From contig CAZRWH010000003.1 of assembly GCA_964603905.1 (NCBI GenBank), positions 1 through 64,000 of the forward strand: a stretch of DNA of 64,000 bases, given 5' to 3'. Below the pieces are notes generated by a model. That model worked only from the letters and a program-made list of their open reading frames with translations. It did no database searches and was not told where the DNA came from. Numbering within the stretch: position 1 is the stretch's first letter; the number at the start of each line of letters is the position of its first letter. Source of the stretch: CAZRWH01 sp964603905 (GTDB taxonomy: Bacteria > Patescibacteriota > Gracilibacteria > UBA1369 > UBA12470). The translations under genes were made by a program, and so were the position numbers. Shown in pieces: positions 8,321 to 16,772 of this stretch.

Positions 8321-10732
8321 ATGCAGCCCGCAGAAAAGATTGAAGTTGTTGATCCTGTTGAGACCCATCTGGCAAATCTGACTGTTGTTTCAGATGAAGA
8401 ATGGGCCCAAATTCTAAGATTTTCACGAATTCAAAACAACACAGCATTACACATGTTTCTTGATGAATGTCGTCAGTCTGGAGAAGTAGTTCGTGGAAAT
8501 CTGCAGGCAGAATATGAGAGAAGAGGATTTACTTCAGACATAGTTCTTAGAATATTAACAAATCTCTATGGTAACGAGGTCAGGTTTAAAGTGGCTAATT
8601 TCTTGCTCGAAAAAAGGATCAAAGTAGATGTGGAGCTAGCATGCAAGGGAGCAAAGCACGCAGATAGATTCAAGGTATCATCTAAGTTTGTGAAAGTTAC
8701 AGATTCAATACCATCTGGAGTCATATACATACATGGCACTGCTAAAGAAATTGCAGATGACAACTTTCCAAGTCGCGAGAGCATCATCTTAACAACACTA
8801 ATTGGACAGTATCTTGGTGTAAGTATTGATGTTTTGTCACATCATTTTGGAGTAACAAATGACGGCATTATTAAGATTGTTGATGAGGTAAATCGTAAAA
8901 CCCTAGATCACTTTGGTTTAGAAATATACCCAAGAAACGGATCTCTCATACTAGGAGCTAAACGCAAGCATTTGCCGAGCATAACCGTGGTAGATACGCC
9001 TGAGTCACGAGTAGCATGGGCAAATCAAGAATCAATGATGGAAGAGCTAGATGCAAAGGTTTTAGCCGATACAAATGCCGGACTAAAGGGATGGATGCAA
9101 GCAGCAGAGGTGCTAAGTGAAGAGGATGTAATTAGAGAAAAAATTGAGCCGGTCATCTCTATTGTGCCCCATTTAAAACAAGAAGATGAACAAGAGCAAG
9201 AACTTGCCGGAGAAGAAATTGAGGCGGATGTAGATTTTGAGGAAGAGTCTGACAACAACTTGCTTGCAGAATTAGGATTATTAGCTACCACAGCAAAAGC
9301 AGAGGACCAAGACGAAGCAGAACTTTTTGGTTTTGACCCCCTTTTTGACCCAGATTATGACTGGACAGAAGCACCTTCTTCAGAGGAAGTGGAGCCAGAG
9401 CAAGATCTGGTAGAAATAGATCCTACAATCGGAGGTTCAATCTTTGCATTGGATAGAATGGATGATGGCGTCCGTTTATTAAGCTCATTTACATCTATAG
9501 CAAAAACTCAAAGAGAATTTAGGTGTCAGGACGAATTTGCTGCGTTTGAAAGATATAACCAATTAAAAGAGGCTGTCCTTGAAAGAATCTTTTCACATGA
9601 AGAAGGACGCCTGGCAATAGCCTACTTGCTGTTACCAGTTAAGATTACAGACCCTATTTTTGTGGATGGTAATAGTTTCGGGCAAAGAGGCTGGCAATAT
9701 TTCACTAGTGCTGTAACAGGAGAACTCAACAATGTATTTGATCAACCCTTATCAAAAGCAAGGATGTTTTCTGCATTAACCCAACATCTGGATGAGTGTG
9801 ATAAGGGACAAATAAAAGAAAATTTAGAATTGCCATTTGGACTTCATCCTCACAGGCTCTGTGACTGCGTAATTCATTTGGTAGTAAATGGCGGGGATGT
9901 AAAATTAGCAAAAGATCTTTTTGCTCAACTAAATCTTGGTTATCCAATGCTACAAGCAATAGCATCATATTGCCCAGAAGAAGATCATGAATTGCGTCAA
10001 TTAATTGCAGCAAATGGAGAAATCCATACAAGACTTTATAAAAACTTTCTTAGGCAGGTTGCTTTTATAGCACGACCTTTTGTTATGAAAGGAGCATCAG
10101 CTAGGCAATGTTTGCAGTTAGGCTCTAGTGGTCTTGCTAGGTCAATAGATACTTATGCATATCTTACCGGGAAGCCATTTTTTCGCTACTGTAATGATTT
10201 CATTTGGCAGTCGATAAATAGAGGGCTGGAGGTGAATCGAAAAAAAGATGACTCTATGTCAAGGAAAGACAGAGAGACGCTTAAGTTGATACGGAAAGAA
10301 ATCCCTGTTGTTTATGCGCAATGTGGAGAGCTAAATTTAGATCGCCTTGCACGCCGAACGGGGATCCCTGTTGATGAAGTAACAAGACTGTTAGAGTTAA
10401 AAAGGATGAGAGCAAGAGAAGTTTCTATGAATCAGCCACTTGGAGAAGACAGCGATCGTTGTTTGGCAGATACAAAGGCAACAGCAAATACAGAAACGCC
10501 TGAAGATGTAGCAATGCGCACATTAATCGGAGCTTTATCATTAGAAGATGTTATAAGGATTTCAGATCTTACTAAACAAGAGGAGATGGTAATCAGAAAA
10601 CGCTTTATAGATGAATTAACATTAGAGCAAGTTGGGGAGATTCTAGGGAGAACAAGAGAAAGAGCAAGGCAAATAGAAACTAAAGCCAAGAACAAAATGA
10701 AAGAGGTTCTTGTTATCCTACAACAAGCCTAG
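8321..10732 (+). CDS. Large divergent sigma-70-like protein
   Basis: An 803-aa protein whose last ~220 residues follow the sigma-70 plan. Residues about 580-640 resemble region 2 (QCLQLGSSGLARSIDTYAYL, then FFRYCNDFIWQSINRGLE). Residues about 670-712 resemble region 3 (LARRTGIPVDEV, then VSMNQPLGED). Residues about 750-797 are a clear region 4 helix-turn-helix (LTLEQVGEILGRTRERARQI). The first 230 residues contain possible winged-helix segments, followed by a very acidic linker at about 286-366. Normal RpoD lacks such an N terminus, and the region 2 promoter-melting residues look diverged. It could be an alternative sigma factor or a sigma-derived regulator. Its stop overlaps recQ by 15 bases tail to tail. 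Confidence 0.75.
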   Translation: MQPAEKIEVVDPVETHLANLTVVSDEEWAQILRFSRIQNNTALHMFLDECRQSGEVVRGNLQAEYERRGFTSDIVLRILTNLYGNEVRFKVANFLLEKRIKVDVELACKGAKHADRFKVSSKFVKVTDSIPSGVIYIHGTAKEIADDNFPSRESIILTTLIGQYLGVSIDVLSHHFGVTNDGIIKIVDEVNRKTLDHFGLEIYPRNGSLILGAKRKHLPSITVVDTPESRVAWANQESMMEELDAKVLADTNAGLKGWMQAAEVLSEEDVIREKIEPVISIVPHLKQEDEQEQELAGEEIEADVDFEEESDNNLLAELGLLATTAKAEDQDEAELFGFDPLFDPDYDWTEAPSSEEVEPEQDLVEIDPTIGGSIFALDRMDDGVRLLSSFTSIAKTQREFRCQDEFAAFERYNQLKEAVLERIFSHEEGRLAIAYLLLPVKITDPIFVDGNSFGQRGWQYFTSAVTGELNNVFDQPLSKARMFSALTQHLDECDKGQIKENLELPFGLHPHRLCDCVIHLVVNGGDVKLAKDLFAQLNLGYPMLQAIASYCPEEDHELRQLIAANGEIHTRLYKNFLRQVAFIARPFVMKGASARQCLQLGSSGLARSIDTYAYLTGKPFFRYCNDFIWQSINRGLEVNRKKDDSMSRKDRETLKLIRKEIPVVYAQCGELNLDRLARRTGIPVDEVTRLLELKRMRAREVSMNQPLGEDSDRCLADTKATANTETPEDVAMRTLIGALSLEDVIRISDLTKQEEMVIRKRFIDELTLEQVGEILGRTRERARQIETKAKNKMKEVLVILQQA

Positions 10733-12115
10733 CAAAAGCTTCTGATCAGGGCTGTCTGCTTCCGCATAAGTACGTACTTTCACCAATTGACTCGTATCCC
10801 ATTCACGTTTCTCTTGAGTTAAAGTTGCAACTTTCTGACGACTAACCCCAGAAAGTAAACAGACGTGTTGACCCCTCAGGGCTATTGCTCCAATTTTATT
10901 TAAAATTGCCAAGCAAGCGCTTACAGATGTTTCACGCTTCCCGCCAGATCTTAATTTTGCTGCAATTGTGTCTAAATGTAGATGAAAGAAATCTCCGATG
11001 CCAAGTTTCATTTTGGTTCGTTCGGCATCTACCAGGTCATATACTTGCTGAACCTCTAATGTCGATGGATTGTTTTGTTCCAAAAAATCCAACTGTATGC
11101 TCCAATCCTTTGCATTGTACAAAACCACACACTTTGAGTCTTTTTTGTCTCTGCCAGCGCGGCCACTTTCCTGTATGTAGCTTTCAATATTGCCCGGCAC
11201 ATGAAAGTGAACAAGCAATCGAATATCAGGTTTATCTACTCCCATGCCGAAAGCATTTGTACTTACCATGATGCTGGTCTTATTGTTCATAAAATCTTCT
11301 TCAGCTTCTTTTCTATTTTTTGCCTGCATCCCCCCATGATAGTAACCAACATTGAATCCCATCCTTCTCAAAAATTGATAAATTTGTATTGTCGCATGAC
11401 GAGTAGAGCAATAAACCAAAACTCCTTTTGCATTAGGACCTTCTTCTTTTATCAACCTCAATAGCTCCCGCATCTTGTCTCTATCAGAGCCACATTGCAA
11501 AACAGAATAATCTAAGTTAGGCCTAGTTAAATCTCCCAAGTATTCATAAGGATCTTCCATCCCTAAAGTATCTTCAATATCTCTTGCTACTTTAACAGAT
11601 GCCGTAGCAGTACATCCTATGATTTGTGGAACTTCCCAATCTGTAATCATGGGCGCGATAGACTGATAAGCAGGCCGGAAATCGTGACCCCACATACTCA
11701 CACAGTGTGCTTCATCAACAGCAACACGAGCTATTGGATTTTGCAAAATCGCATCTTGAAATTGAGCGCGTCCTAGTTGTTCAGGTGCGACATAAATCAA
11801 CCGCAATCGTCTCTCCTCGAGAGCTCTTAAGACGGCGGCCTGATGTGCTGGCGCCATATTTGAATTCAACGATGCAGCTGGAATTTTGTTTTCTAACAGT
11901 GATCTAACTTGATCCCTCATCAGAGCAATCAAAGGCGAAATAACTAAAGTTGGTGCATCTTCTAACGTAGCTGGCAATTGAAAACATAAAGATTTCCCAT
12001 GACTTGTTGCCATTCTGAAAAACGTATCTCTACCCTCCATAATCGCATTTATCACCTCTTCTTGCCCCGGAAGAAAATCGTCATGTCCAAAATGTTCTTT
12101 TAATGCATCTCTCAT
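10718..12115 (-). CDS. recQ: RecQ-family ATP-dependent DNA helicase, short form
   Basis: A 465-aa SF2 helicase that would unwind DNA 3'-5' during recombination and repair. Motif 0/I reads FLPGQEEVINAIMEG then MATSHGKSLCFQLPA, motif II reads AVDEAHCVSMWGHDFRPAY, and motif VI reads YIQESGRAGRDKKDSKC. The usual Walker A glycines (TGGGKS) are replaced by TSHGKS. The protein stops just after a winged-helix-like segment, where other RecQ proteins carry the zinc-binding CR..LL.YFGE region, so the zinc and HRDC modules are absent. The last codons overlap the convergent sigma-like gene by 15 bases. Confidence 0.85.
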   Translation of the reverse strand: MRDALKEHFGHDDFLPGQEEVINAIMEGRDTFFRMATSHGKSLCFQLPATLEDAPTLVISPLIALMRDQVRSLLENKIPAASLNSNMAPAHQAAVLRALEERRLRLIYVAPEQLGRAQFQDAILQNPIARVAVDEAHCVSMWGHDFRPAYQSIAPMITDWEVPQIIGCTATASVKVARDIEDTLGMEDPYEYLGDLTRPNLDYSVLQCGSDRDKMRELLRLIKEEGPNAKGVLVYCSTRHATIQIYQFLRRMGFNVGYYHGGMQAKNRKEAEEDFMNNKTSIMVSTNAFGMGVDKPDIRLLVHFHVPGNIESYIQESGRAGRDKKDSKCVVLYNAKDWSIQLDFLEQNNPSTLEVQQVYDLVDAERTKMKLGIGDFFHLHLDTIAAKLRSGGKRETSVSACLAILNKIGAIALRGQHVCLLSGVSRQKVATLTQEKREWDTSQLVKVRTYAEADSPDQKLLLGLL

Positions 12116-12342
12116 TCAGAAGTTTAGTTTTGATCTTACAGAAGGCGTGATTGTAGCATGTATTGACTGTTTTTATAATCTTTTTCAGATTTGCTGTAAA
12201 TATTGCAAAAACTTTGGGATAAAATGCCAGTCAAACCTACTAAGTCCTCATTCACTTCGACCTCTGTCGATAATAGGGGCGGAGGGATTCACCCTCCACT
12301 TCGTTTCGGGTATAAACTTCGAATTCCTCTCGACCCAAATAC

Positions 12343-12382
12343 AAGAAAAAACATCCTCGAGCTTTGCTCGGAATGATTTTTT
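12343..12382 (-). terminator. Terminator downstream of tRNA-Gln
   Basis: A hairpin built on CGAGC-AAA-GCTCG (minus strand) with outer CAT/ATG pairing is flanked by T-runs on both sides, so it may terminate in both directions. It lies just downstream of tRNA-Gln. The rest of the 12116-12388 spacer holds no credible gene. A second hairpin, GGAGGG...CCCTCC near 12283-12299, contains a 15-nt match to the tRNA-Gln 3' region. Confidence 0.6.
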
Positions 12383-12388
12383 CTTGGC

Positions 12389-12459
12389 TGGGGCGGAGGG
12401 ATTCGAACCCCCGAATGCCTGGACCAAAACCAGGTGCCTTACCACTTGGCCACGCCCCA
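12389..12459 (-). tRNA. tRNA-Gln (TTG anticodon)
   Basis: On the minus strand the sequence starts TGGGGCGTGGCC and folds as a full cloverleaf of 71 nt. The acceptor TGGGGCG pairs with CGCCCCA, the anticodon stem CCTGG/CCAGG encloses TTTTGGT with anticodon TTG, and the T-arm contains GGTTCGAATCC. CCA is not separately encoded beyond the acceptor end. It decodes CAA and, by wobble, CAG. Confidence 0.95.
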
Positions 12460-12513
12460 ATATTGCGTGCACGGAAACAATTTATAGACTTTTTCAGCAG
12501 ATTTCAAGCAAAT

Positions 12514-13103
12514 TTACTCCCCCATCACCTTCACAACTACTCTCTTCCGTCTTTGGCCGTCAAATTCCGCGTAATAAACCTGTTCCCATGGGCCTAGATC
12601 AAGCTGGCCTTCTGTGATCGGAANNNNNNNNNNNNNNNNNNNNNNNNNNNNNNNNNNNNNNNNNNNNNNNNNNNNNNNNNNNNNNNNNNNNNNNNNNNNN
12701 NNNNNNNNNNNNNNNNNNNNNNNGCGTAATAAACCTGTTCCCATGGGCCTAGATCAAGCTGGCCTTCTGTGATCGGAATTATGATTTGATGACCTAGAAG
12801 GAGGCGTTTTAAGTGAGCGTCGCCATTGTCTTCGCCTGTTCTATGATGTCTGTACTCAGGGCCGTCTCTACCATCAACACCGAACTGTGGAGCAAGTTTT
12901 TCTATCCAGTCTTGGATATCGTCGATAAGACCACTCTCCGCATCATTAACGTACACTGCGGCTGTTATATGCATTGCCGATACGAGTACCATCCCCTCTT
13001 CGATTTCACTTTCACGGACGATCTTTTCGACCTCGTCTGTTATTCGGATAAATTCCTGCCTGTTTTTGGTTTTGAATAGAAGGTATTGGGTGTATGTGTT
13101 CAT
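12514..13103 (-). CDS. yjbQ: YjbQ family protein (UPF0047), interrupted by an assembly gap
   Basis: When one copy of the 55-nt duplicated flank and the 100 Ns are removed, the frame is continuous and encodes 144 aa, the normal length of the family. Conserved features are SAMHITAAVYVND, the histidine cluster EYRHHRTGEDNGDAHLK near residues 82-98, and GQLDLGPWEQVYYAEFD. YjbQ-type proteins have been linked to a secondary thiamine-phosphate synthase activity; the physiological role is unsettled. The start chosen is the MNTYTQ methionine at 13103, because upstream in-frame codons have no conserved character. The break is an artefact, not a pseudogene. Confidence 0.85.
12569..12778. other. Scaffold gap with exact 55-nt duplicated flanks
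   Basis: Positions 12569-12623 and 12724-12778 are identical, starting GCGTAATAAACCTG, and enclose 100 Ns. Two overlapping contigs were joined with a default gap instead of being merged. The true sequence is 155 nt shorter here. Confidence 0.95.
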
Positions 13104-13128
13104 GGTTTTGCAAATTGATTTTATCAAT

Positions 13129-13389
13129 CTACTTATAAACATCATGATCACCTACCGCAAGTAAACGGACTTCAGTACTCGATTTATATTCAAATATTAC
13201 TCTGTATTTGTAATTAACAGAAAAACTGTAAAATCCTGCTAATTTCCCTTTTAATTTATGAGTTTTTAGAAAAACATGATCTGGATGCTCTTTAAAAAGA
13301 TCTATTTTCTCTTTTACTTCCTGCTGTAATGTTACTGGAAGCTTATTGTACTGACGTACAAAATAAGGTTTGTAAAAAATTCTCAACAT
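13129..13389 (-). CDS. RelE/ParE-superfamily toxin
   Basis: An 86-aa protein with the RelE/ParE fold pattern: FVRQYNKLP near the start, then KEKIDLFKEHP, KTHKLKGKLAGFYSFSV, YRVIFEY and a C-terminal LLAVGDHDVYK. The HKLKG...YRVIF...GDHD arrangement is typical of the mRNA-interferase or YafQ/HigB-like branch. It would act on ribosome-bound mRNA in the cytoplasm and be neutralised by the upstream antitoxin, which it follows without a gap. Toxin class is assigned from pattern only. Confidence 0.8.
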   Translation of the reverse strand: MLRIFYKPYFVRQYNKLPVTLQQEVKEKIDLFKEHPDHVFLKTHKLKGKLAGFYSFSVNYKYRVIFEYKSSTEVRLLAVGDHDVYK

Positions 13390-13596
13390 CTATAATTTTG
13401 TTGCTAAGTCATCTAGATCTCCTTCGAGATCTGGCTCCTGTTGTGCCTTCAATACAGCCTTCACGGCTTGATCCTCAAGATACATTTTTATAGCTTGTCG
13501 GACAGCATCTGCTTTGTTCGCAGCTACACCTTGTTTAACCAAGGAGTTAATGCCTTCCAACATATCTTCCGTCAACGGAACTGATAATGTACTCAT
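13390..13596 (-). CDS. Ribbon-helix-helix antitoxin
   Basis: A 68-aa protein starting MSTLSVPLTEDMLEGINSLV, the beta-strand plus helix of an RHH DNA-binding domain, followed by NKADAVRQAIKMYLEDQ and an acidic C-terminal tail (EPDLEGDLDDLA) that probably wraps the toxin. The start at 13596 is preferred over upstream in-frame codons because the RHH strand begins there and the upstream sequence is promoter DNA. It likely represses its own promoter. Confidence 0.75.
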   Translation of the reverse strand: MSTLSVPLTEDMLEGINSLVKQGVAANKADAVRQAIKMYLEDQAVKAVLKAQQEPDLEGDLDDLATKL

Positions 13597-13628
13597 TGCT
13601 AGGTATGATGTTATCATATTACGATATA

Positions 13629-13657
13629 ATATTATCATCTTTTTTTTGCAATTGCAA
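13629..13657 (-). promoter_or_regulatory. Toxin-antitoxin promoter and operator
   Basis: On the minus strand TTGCAA is followed after 17 bases by TAATAT, about 33 bases before the antitoxin start. The -10 region and downstream DNA (13605-13640) hold repeated and dyad AT-rich words (TTATCAT twice, outer ATGAT...ATCAT), the usual layout of an RHH operator. Confidence 0.55.
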
Positions 13658-13768
13658 CAGCAACCTACCCTGTTGTACCACGCAGATGTTAAATTTTTGT
13701 TAAATCTCCAAAAAACTAAAAAATTATCCTTGTGACTACACCCCAGAAAATATAGAATGTAGACTACT

Positions 13769-15478
13769 ATGGAAAACAAGAAAATCGCACATATTTTTCA
13801 GGAAATTGGAGATATTCTCGAGATTCTCGGGGATAGTCGCTTTCGTATTCGCTCGTACCACAATGCGGCGCAAGTGATGCTTAATCATCCTGAGCATATG
13901 CGTGATATTTATGAGAAAGATCCTAAGCTTCTCAAGGACATTCCTGGGATTGGTGACGCTTTGAGAGAAAAAATTGTTGAAATCCTCGAAACCGGTGACT
14001 GCCAAACTCATCTCAAGCTTGTTCGCAAAATTCCTCATGGTGTCCTAGACATCTTGAGATTGCGTGGAATTGGCCCTAAGAAAACAAAGCTTTTTTATGG
14101 AGAACTTGGTATCGATTCAGTCATGAAACTCAAAGATGCCGCTCGACGTGGCTTGCTCCGCGAGCTTCCTGGAATGGGAGAGAAGAGTGAAGCCGCTGTG
14201 CTCGAGGCTATCGAATCTTATGGACGACTGCAGGCTCGTATGCCTATGCCTGTTGCTCTCGATATCGCTGAGAGTTTTGTTGAGTATTTGAAGAAGAACA
14301 AAGACGTTATCAAATGTGAATACGCCGGTAGTCTAAGACGTCGACGCACCACAGTTGGAGACATCGACATCCTTGTCTCTGGGCCTGAGAGTATCATCGA
14401 CTATTTTTGCGAGCATCCTGATATCAGCATTATCGAAGCTAAGGGCTCAACCAAAGCCACCGTTATTTTGGAAAGTGGTGTTCAAGTAGATTTGAGGCTT
14501 GTCGCAGAGGAGAGTTTTGGTGCTGCGCTTTACTACTTTACAGGTTCAAAAGCGCATAATATCGCCACTCGAAAGATCGCCCAGAAAATGGGGCTCAAGA
14601 TTAATGAATACGGAGTTTTCAAAGGCGAAAAATCTATAGCCGGCAAAACCGAAGAGGAGGTTTTTGAATCTATCAAACTCCCCTACATAATCCCAGAGAT
14701 GAGAGAAGACACCGGAGAGATCGAATTCATGCGCGAGAACCCAAATTTCAAAACCGTCTCACTCGAAGATATAAAAGGCGATCTACACTCACACTCAGAC
14801 TGGTCTGACGGCAAAAATACGATCCAAGAGATGGCATCTGCCGCACAGAAAATGGGATACCAATACCTCGCTCAAACAGATCACTCAGCCTTGGTCAAAA
14901 TTGCACACGGCCTTTCGTCTTTACGACTGCACGAACAGATGAAGGAGATCGATAAGTTGAATAAGGAATTCAAAGGGTTCCATGTTTTGAAGGGTATCGA
15001 AGTCGACATCTTGCGCGACGGTTCCCTTGATCTACCTGACGATGTTTTGGCTGAGCTAGACATAGTTGTTGCATCAGCTCACACATATTTCAATCTTAGT
15101 CGCGAAGAACAAACTGAGCGTCTTATCCGCGCGGTTTCTAACCCTAACGTGAACATTCTCGGACACCCTACCGGCAAGCTTCTTGGACATCGAGAGGCTT
15201 ACGAAGTTGATCTTCGTGCCGTAATGCGTGCCGCCAAAGAAAACAACGTTGCGATTGAGCTTAACTGCAACCCCAAGAGGCTTGACCTCGAGACTAGTGA
15301 CCTCCGTTACGCGAAGGAACTCGGCATCAAAATTTCTCTTGATACCGACTCTCATTCAGACCAGAGTTTATGGGCTATCAAATATGGAATTTTCTTGGCT
15401 CGTCGAGGTTGGCTTGAACCTTCGGATATTTTAAATACAATGGATCTCGACGATTTACTTAAGTTTTTGGATGCATAG
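13769..15478 (+). CDS. polX: DNA polymerase X with PHP exonuclease domain
   Basis: A 569-aa family X polymerase for DNA gap repair. Residues 1-90 form the 8-kDa-like domain and fingers with HhH motifs (DIPGIGDALREK, RLRGIGPKKTK, ELPGMGEKSEA). The palm is marked by YAGSLRRRRTTVGDIDILV near residue 190, with the Asp-x-Asp metal ligands, and VDLRLV near residue 240. The C-terminal PHP domain begins at DLHSHSDWSDG near residue 340 and continues with QTDHS, a VASAH-type motif, LGHPTG and DTDSHS, which would give metal-dependent 3'-5' exonuclease or phosphatase activity. It overlaps rsmE by 8 bases. Confidence 0.95.
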   Translation: MENKKIAHIFQEIGDILEILGDSRFRIRSYHNAAQVMLNHPEHMRDIYEKDPKLLKDIPGIGDALREKIVEILETGDCQTHLKLVRKIPHGVLDILRLRGIGPKKTKLFYGELGIDSVMKLKDAARRGLLRELPGMGEKSEAAVLEAIESYGRLQARMPMPVALDIAESFVEYLKKNKDVIKCEYAGSLRRRRTTVGDIDILVSGPESIIDYFCEHPDISIIEAKGSTKATVILESGVQVDLRLVAEESFGAALYYFTGSKAHNIATRKIAQKMGLKINEYGVFKGEKSIAGKTEEEVFESIKLPYIIPEMREDTGEIEFMRENPNFKTVSLEDIKGDLHSHSDWSDGKNTIQEMASAAQKMGYQYLAQTDHSALVKIAHGLSSLRLHEQMKEIDKLNKEFKGFHVLKGIEVDILRDGSLDLPDDVLAELDIVVASAHTYFNLSREEQTERLIRAVSNPNVNILGHPTGKLLGHREAYEVDLRAVMRAAKENNVAIELNCNPKRLDLETSDLRYAKELGIKISLDTDSHSDQSLWAIKYGIFLARRGWLEPSDILNTMDLDDLLKFLDA

Positions 15479-16181
15479 ATTTTATCAAAAAATTTCGCCT
15501 GAAGTTGGCTCGGAAATGACGATTGAAGACAAGGGATTGGCTCATCAGCTAATTCGAGTTTTGCGTATGAAATCGGGTGACGAAATTACGTTTTTTAACG
15601 GGAGTGGAAGCGACTTTTTGTGCGAGATCACTGATTTGTCGAAAAAAAGCGTTAACGTCAAAGTTTTGAGCGAATCCAAGCCCGAAACAGAGCGAAAAGT
15701 CAAAGTTCATCTTTACCAAGCTGTACCGCACACATGGTCTAAATTCGAAGATGTCCTCAAAAAATGTACAGAGCTTGGAGTTGTCTCCTTCAACCCTGTT
15801 TTGATGGAACGCTGCGAGACCCGGGTTAAGGCGGGAGACGACCTACCGAAGCGTGACAGGCTCGAGAGAATTGTTGTCGAGGCTTGCGAGCAATGTGGTG
15901 GCAGTTTTGTACCTGAGATTGAGAAGATTGTTTCGTTTGAAGATGCACTTGCTTCTGCCCCTGGCATGAAAATCATGGCTTATGAGCTTGAGGACAAGGT
16001 TAATATCGGGGAGATTGATATATCCGGTGAGGTCAGTTTGTTTGTGGGGCCTGAAGGTGGAATTACCGAGGGCGAGGCAGAGGATTTTTCTACTAGTGGA
16101 GGATTTTTGTTCAATCTTGGCAAGCGGATTTTGCGAACCGAGACAGCTCCTGTTGCTGTTGTAGGTCGGATTGTGTTATAA
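15471..16181 (+). CDS. rsmE: 16S rRNA m3U1498 methyltransferase RsmE
   Basis: A 236-aa SPOUT methyltransferase that modifies U1498 of 16S rRNA. Motifs are QLIRVLRMKSGDEITFFNG at the N-terminal PUA-like domain, then VVEACEQCGGSFVPEIE near residue 143, and the knot region LFVGPEGGITEGEAEDF with LGKRILRTETAPV near the C terminus. The length is normal. The start lies inside polX, so the two are co-translated. Confidence 0.93.
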   Translation: MHRFYQKISPEVGSEMTIEDKGLAHQLIRVLRMKSGDEITFFNGSGSDFLCEITDLSKKSVNVKVLSESKPETERKVKVHLYQAVPHTWSKFEDVLKKCTELGVVSFNPVLMERCETRVKAGDDLPKRDRLERIVVEACEQCGGSFVPEIEKIVSFEDALASAPGMKIMAYELEDKVNIGEIDISGEVSLFVGPEGGITEGEAEDFSTSGGFLFNLGKRILRTETAPVAVVGRIVL

Positions 16182-16222
16182 GTTGCTTTGCATTTCTCTA
16201 TAAAATTTAACCAAATCGAATT

Positions 16223-16623
16223 ATGAGAAAAATTTCTACACTTATTCTGGCTGCAATGGTCGGATTGATGCTTTCTGGATGTCTAATTGTACCTCTAGAA
16301 ATCACTTTTGTTACTCCTGAATACGGATATCTTGTCCCACGAGCGGACACTTTGAACGTTGCAACAAACCAACCAACTAATCTTTACCTTGCGAAGGTAA
16401 TGTGTGCTGAAGAAGCTGAGCTTGATGCAGGAGGGCCTGCAATGATGAGCTCTTACGCTAAACCAGCAGAGTCAACTCCAACTCAAGCTTTCAACCTAAA
16501 CCTTGAGAAACTTGAGAAGTTCGACGGAATGCTTTGTGACCTAACTGTAAAAGCTTACGACACATCTACAACATCTGAGACTGAGGCTACTATCCGAGTT
16601 AACATCGGTGAAATGCCAGACGT
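16223..16623 (+). CDS. Predicted lipoprotein, 3' end lost in gap
   Basis: At least 134 codons are visible before the N run. The protein begins with a signal peptide and lipobox LMLSGC, Cys20 being the likely lipidation site. The mature part has short beta-rich and charged stretches with two cysteines and no recognised domain. The C terminus is missing, so the full length is unknown. It follows rsmE by 41 bases. Confidence 0.65.
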
Positions 16624-16723
16624 NNNNNNNNNNNNNNNNNNNNNNNNNNNNNNNNNNNNNNNNNNNNNNNNNNNNNNNNNNNNNNNNNNNNNNNNNNNNN
16701 NNNNNNNNNNNNNNNNNNNNNNN
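16624..16723. other. Scaffold gap (100 N)
   Basis: The gap interrupts the lipoprotein gene at 16223. The flanks are not duplicated, so sequence is truly missing and the size is probably a default value. Confidence 0.95.
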
Positions 16724-16772
16724 GTTTTTTTGCCAAGATGCGTTTTGTCTGTTTAGTATAAAAATTTTAATA

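Noticed and set aside
12147..12617. A 156-codon plus-strand frame crossing tRNA-Gln
   Set aside because: It runs through the tRNA and a terminator, has no gene-like composition, and shows no domain.
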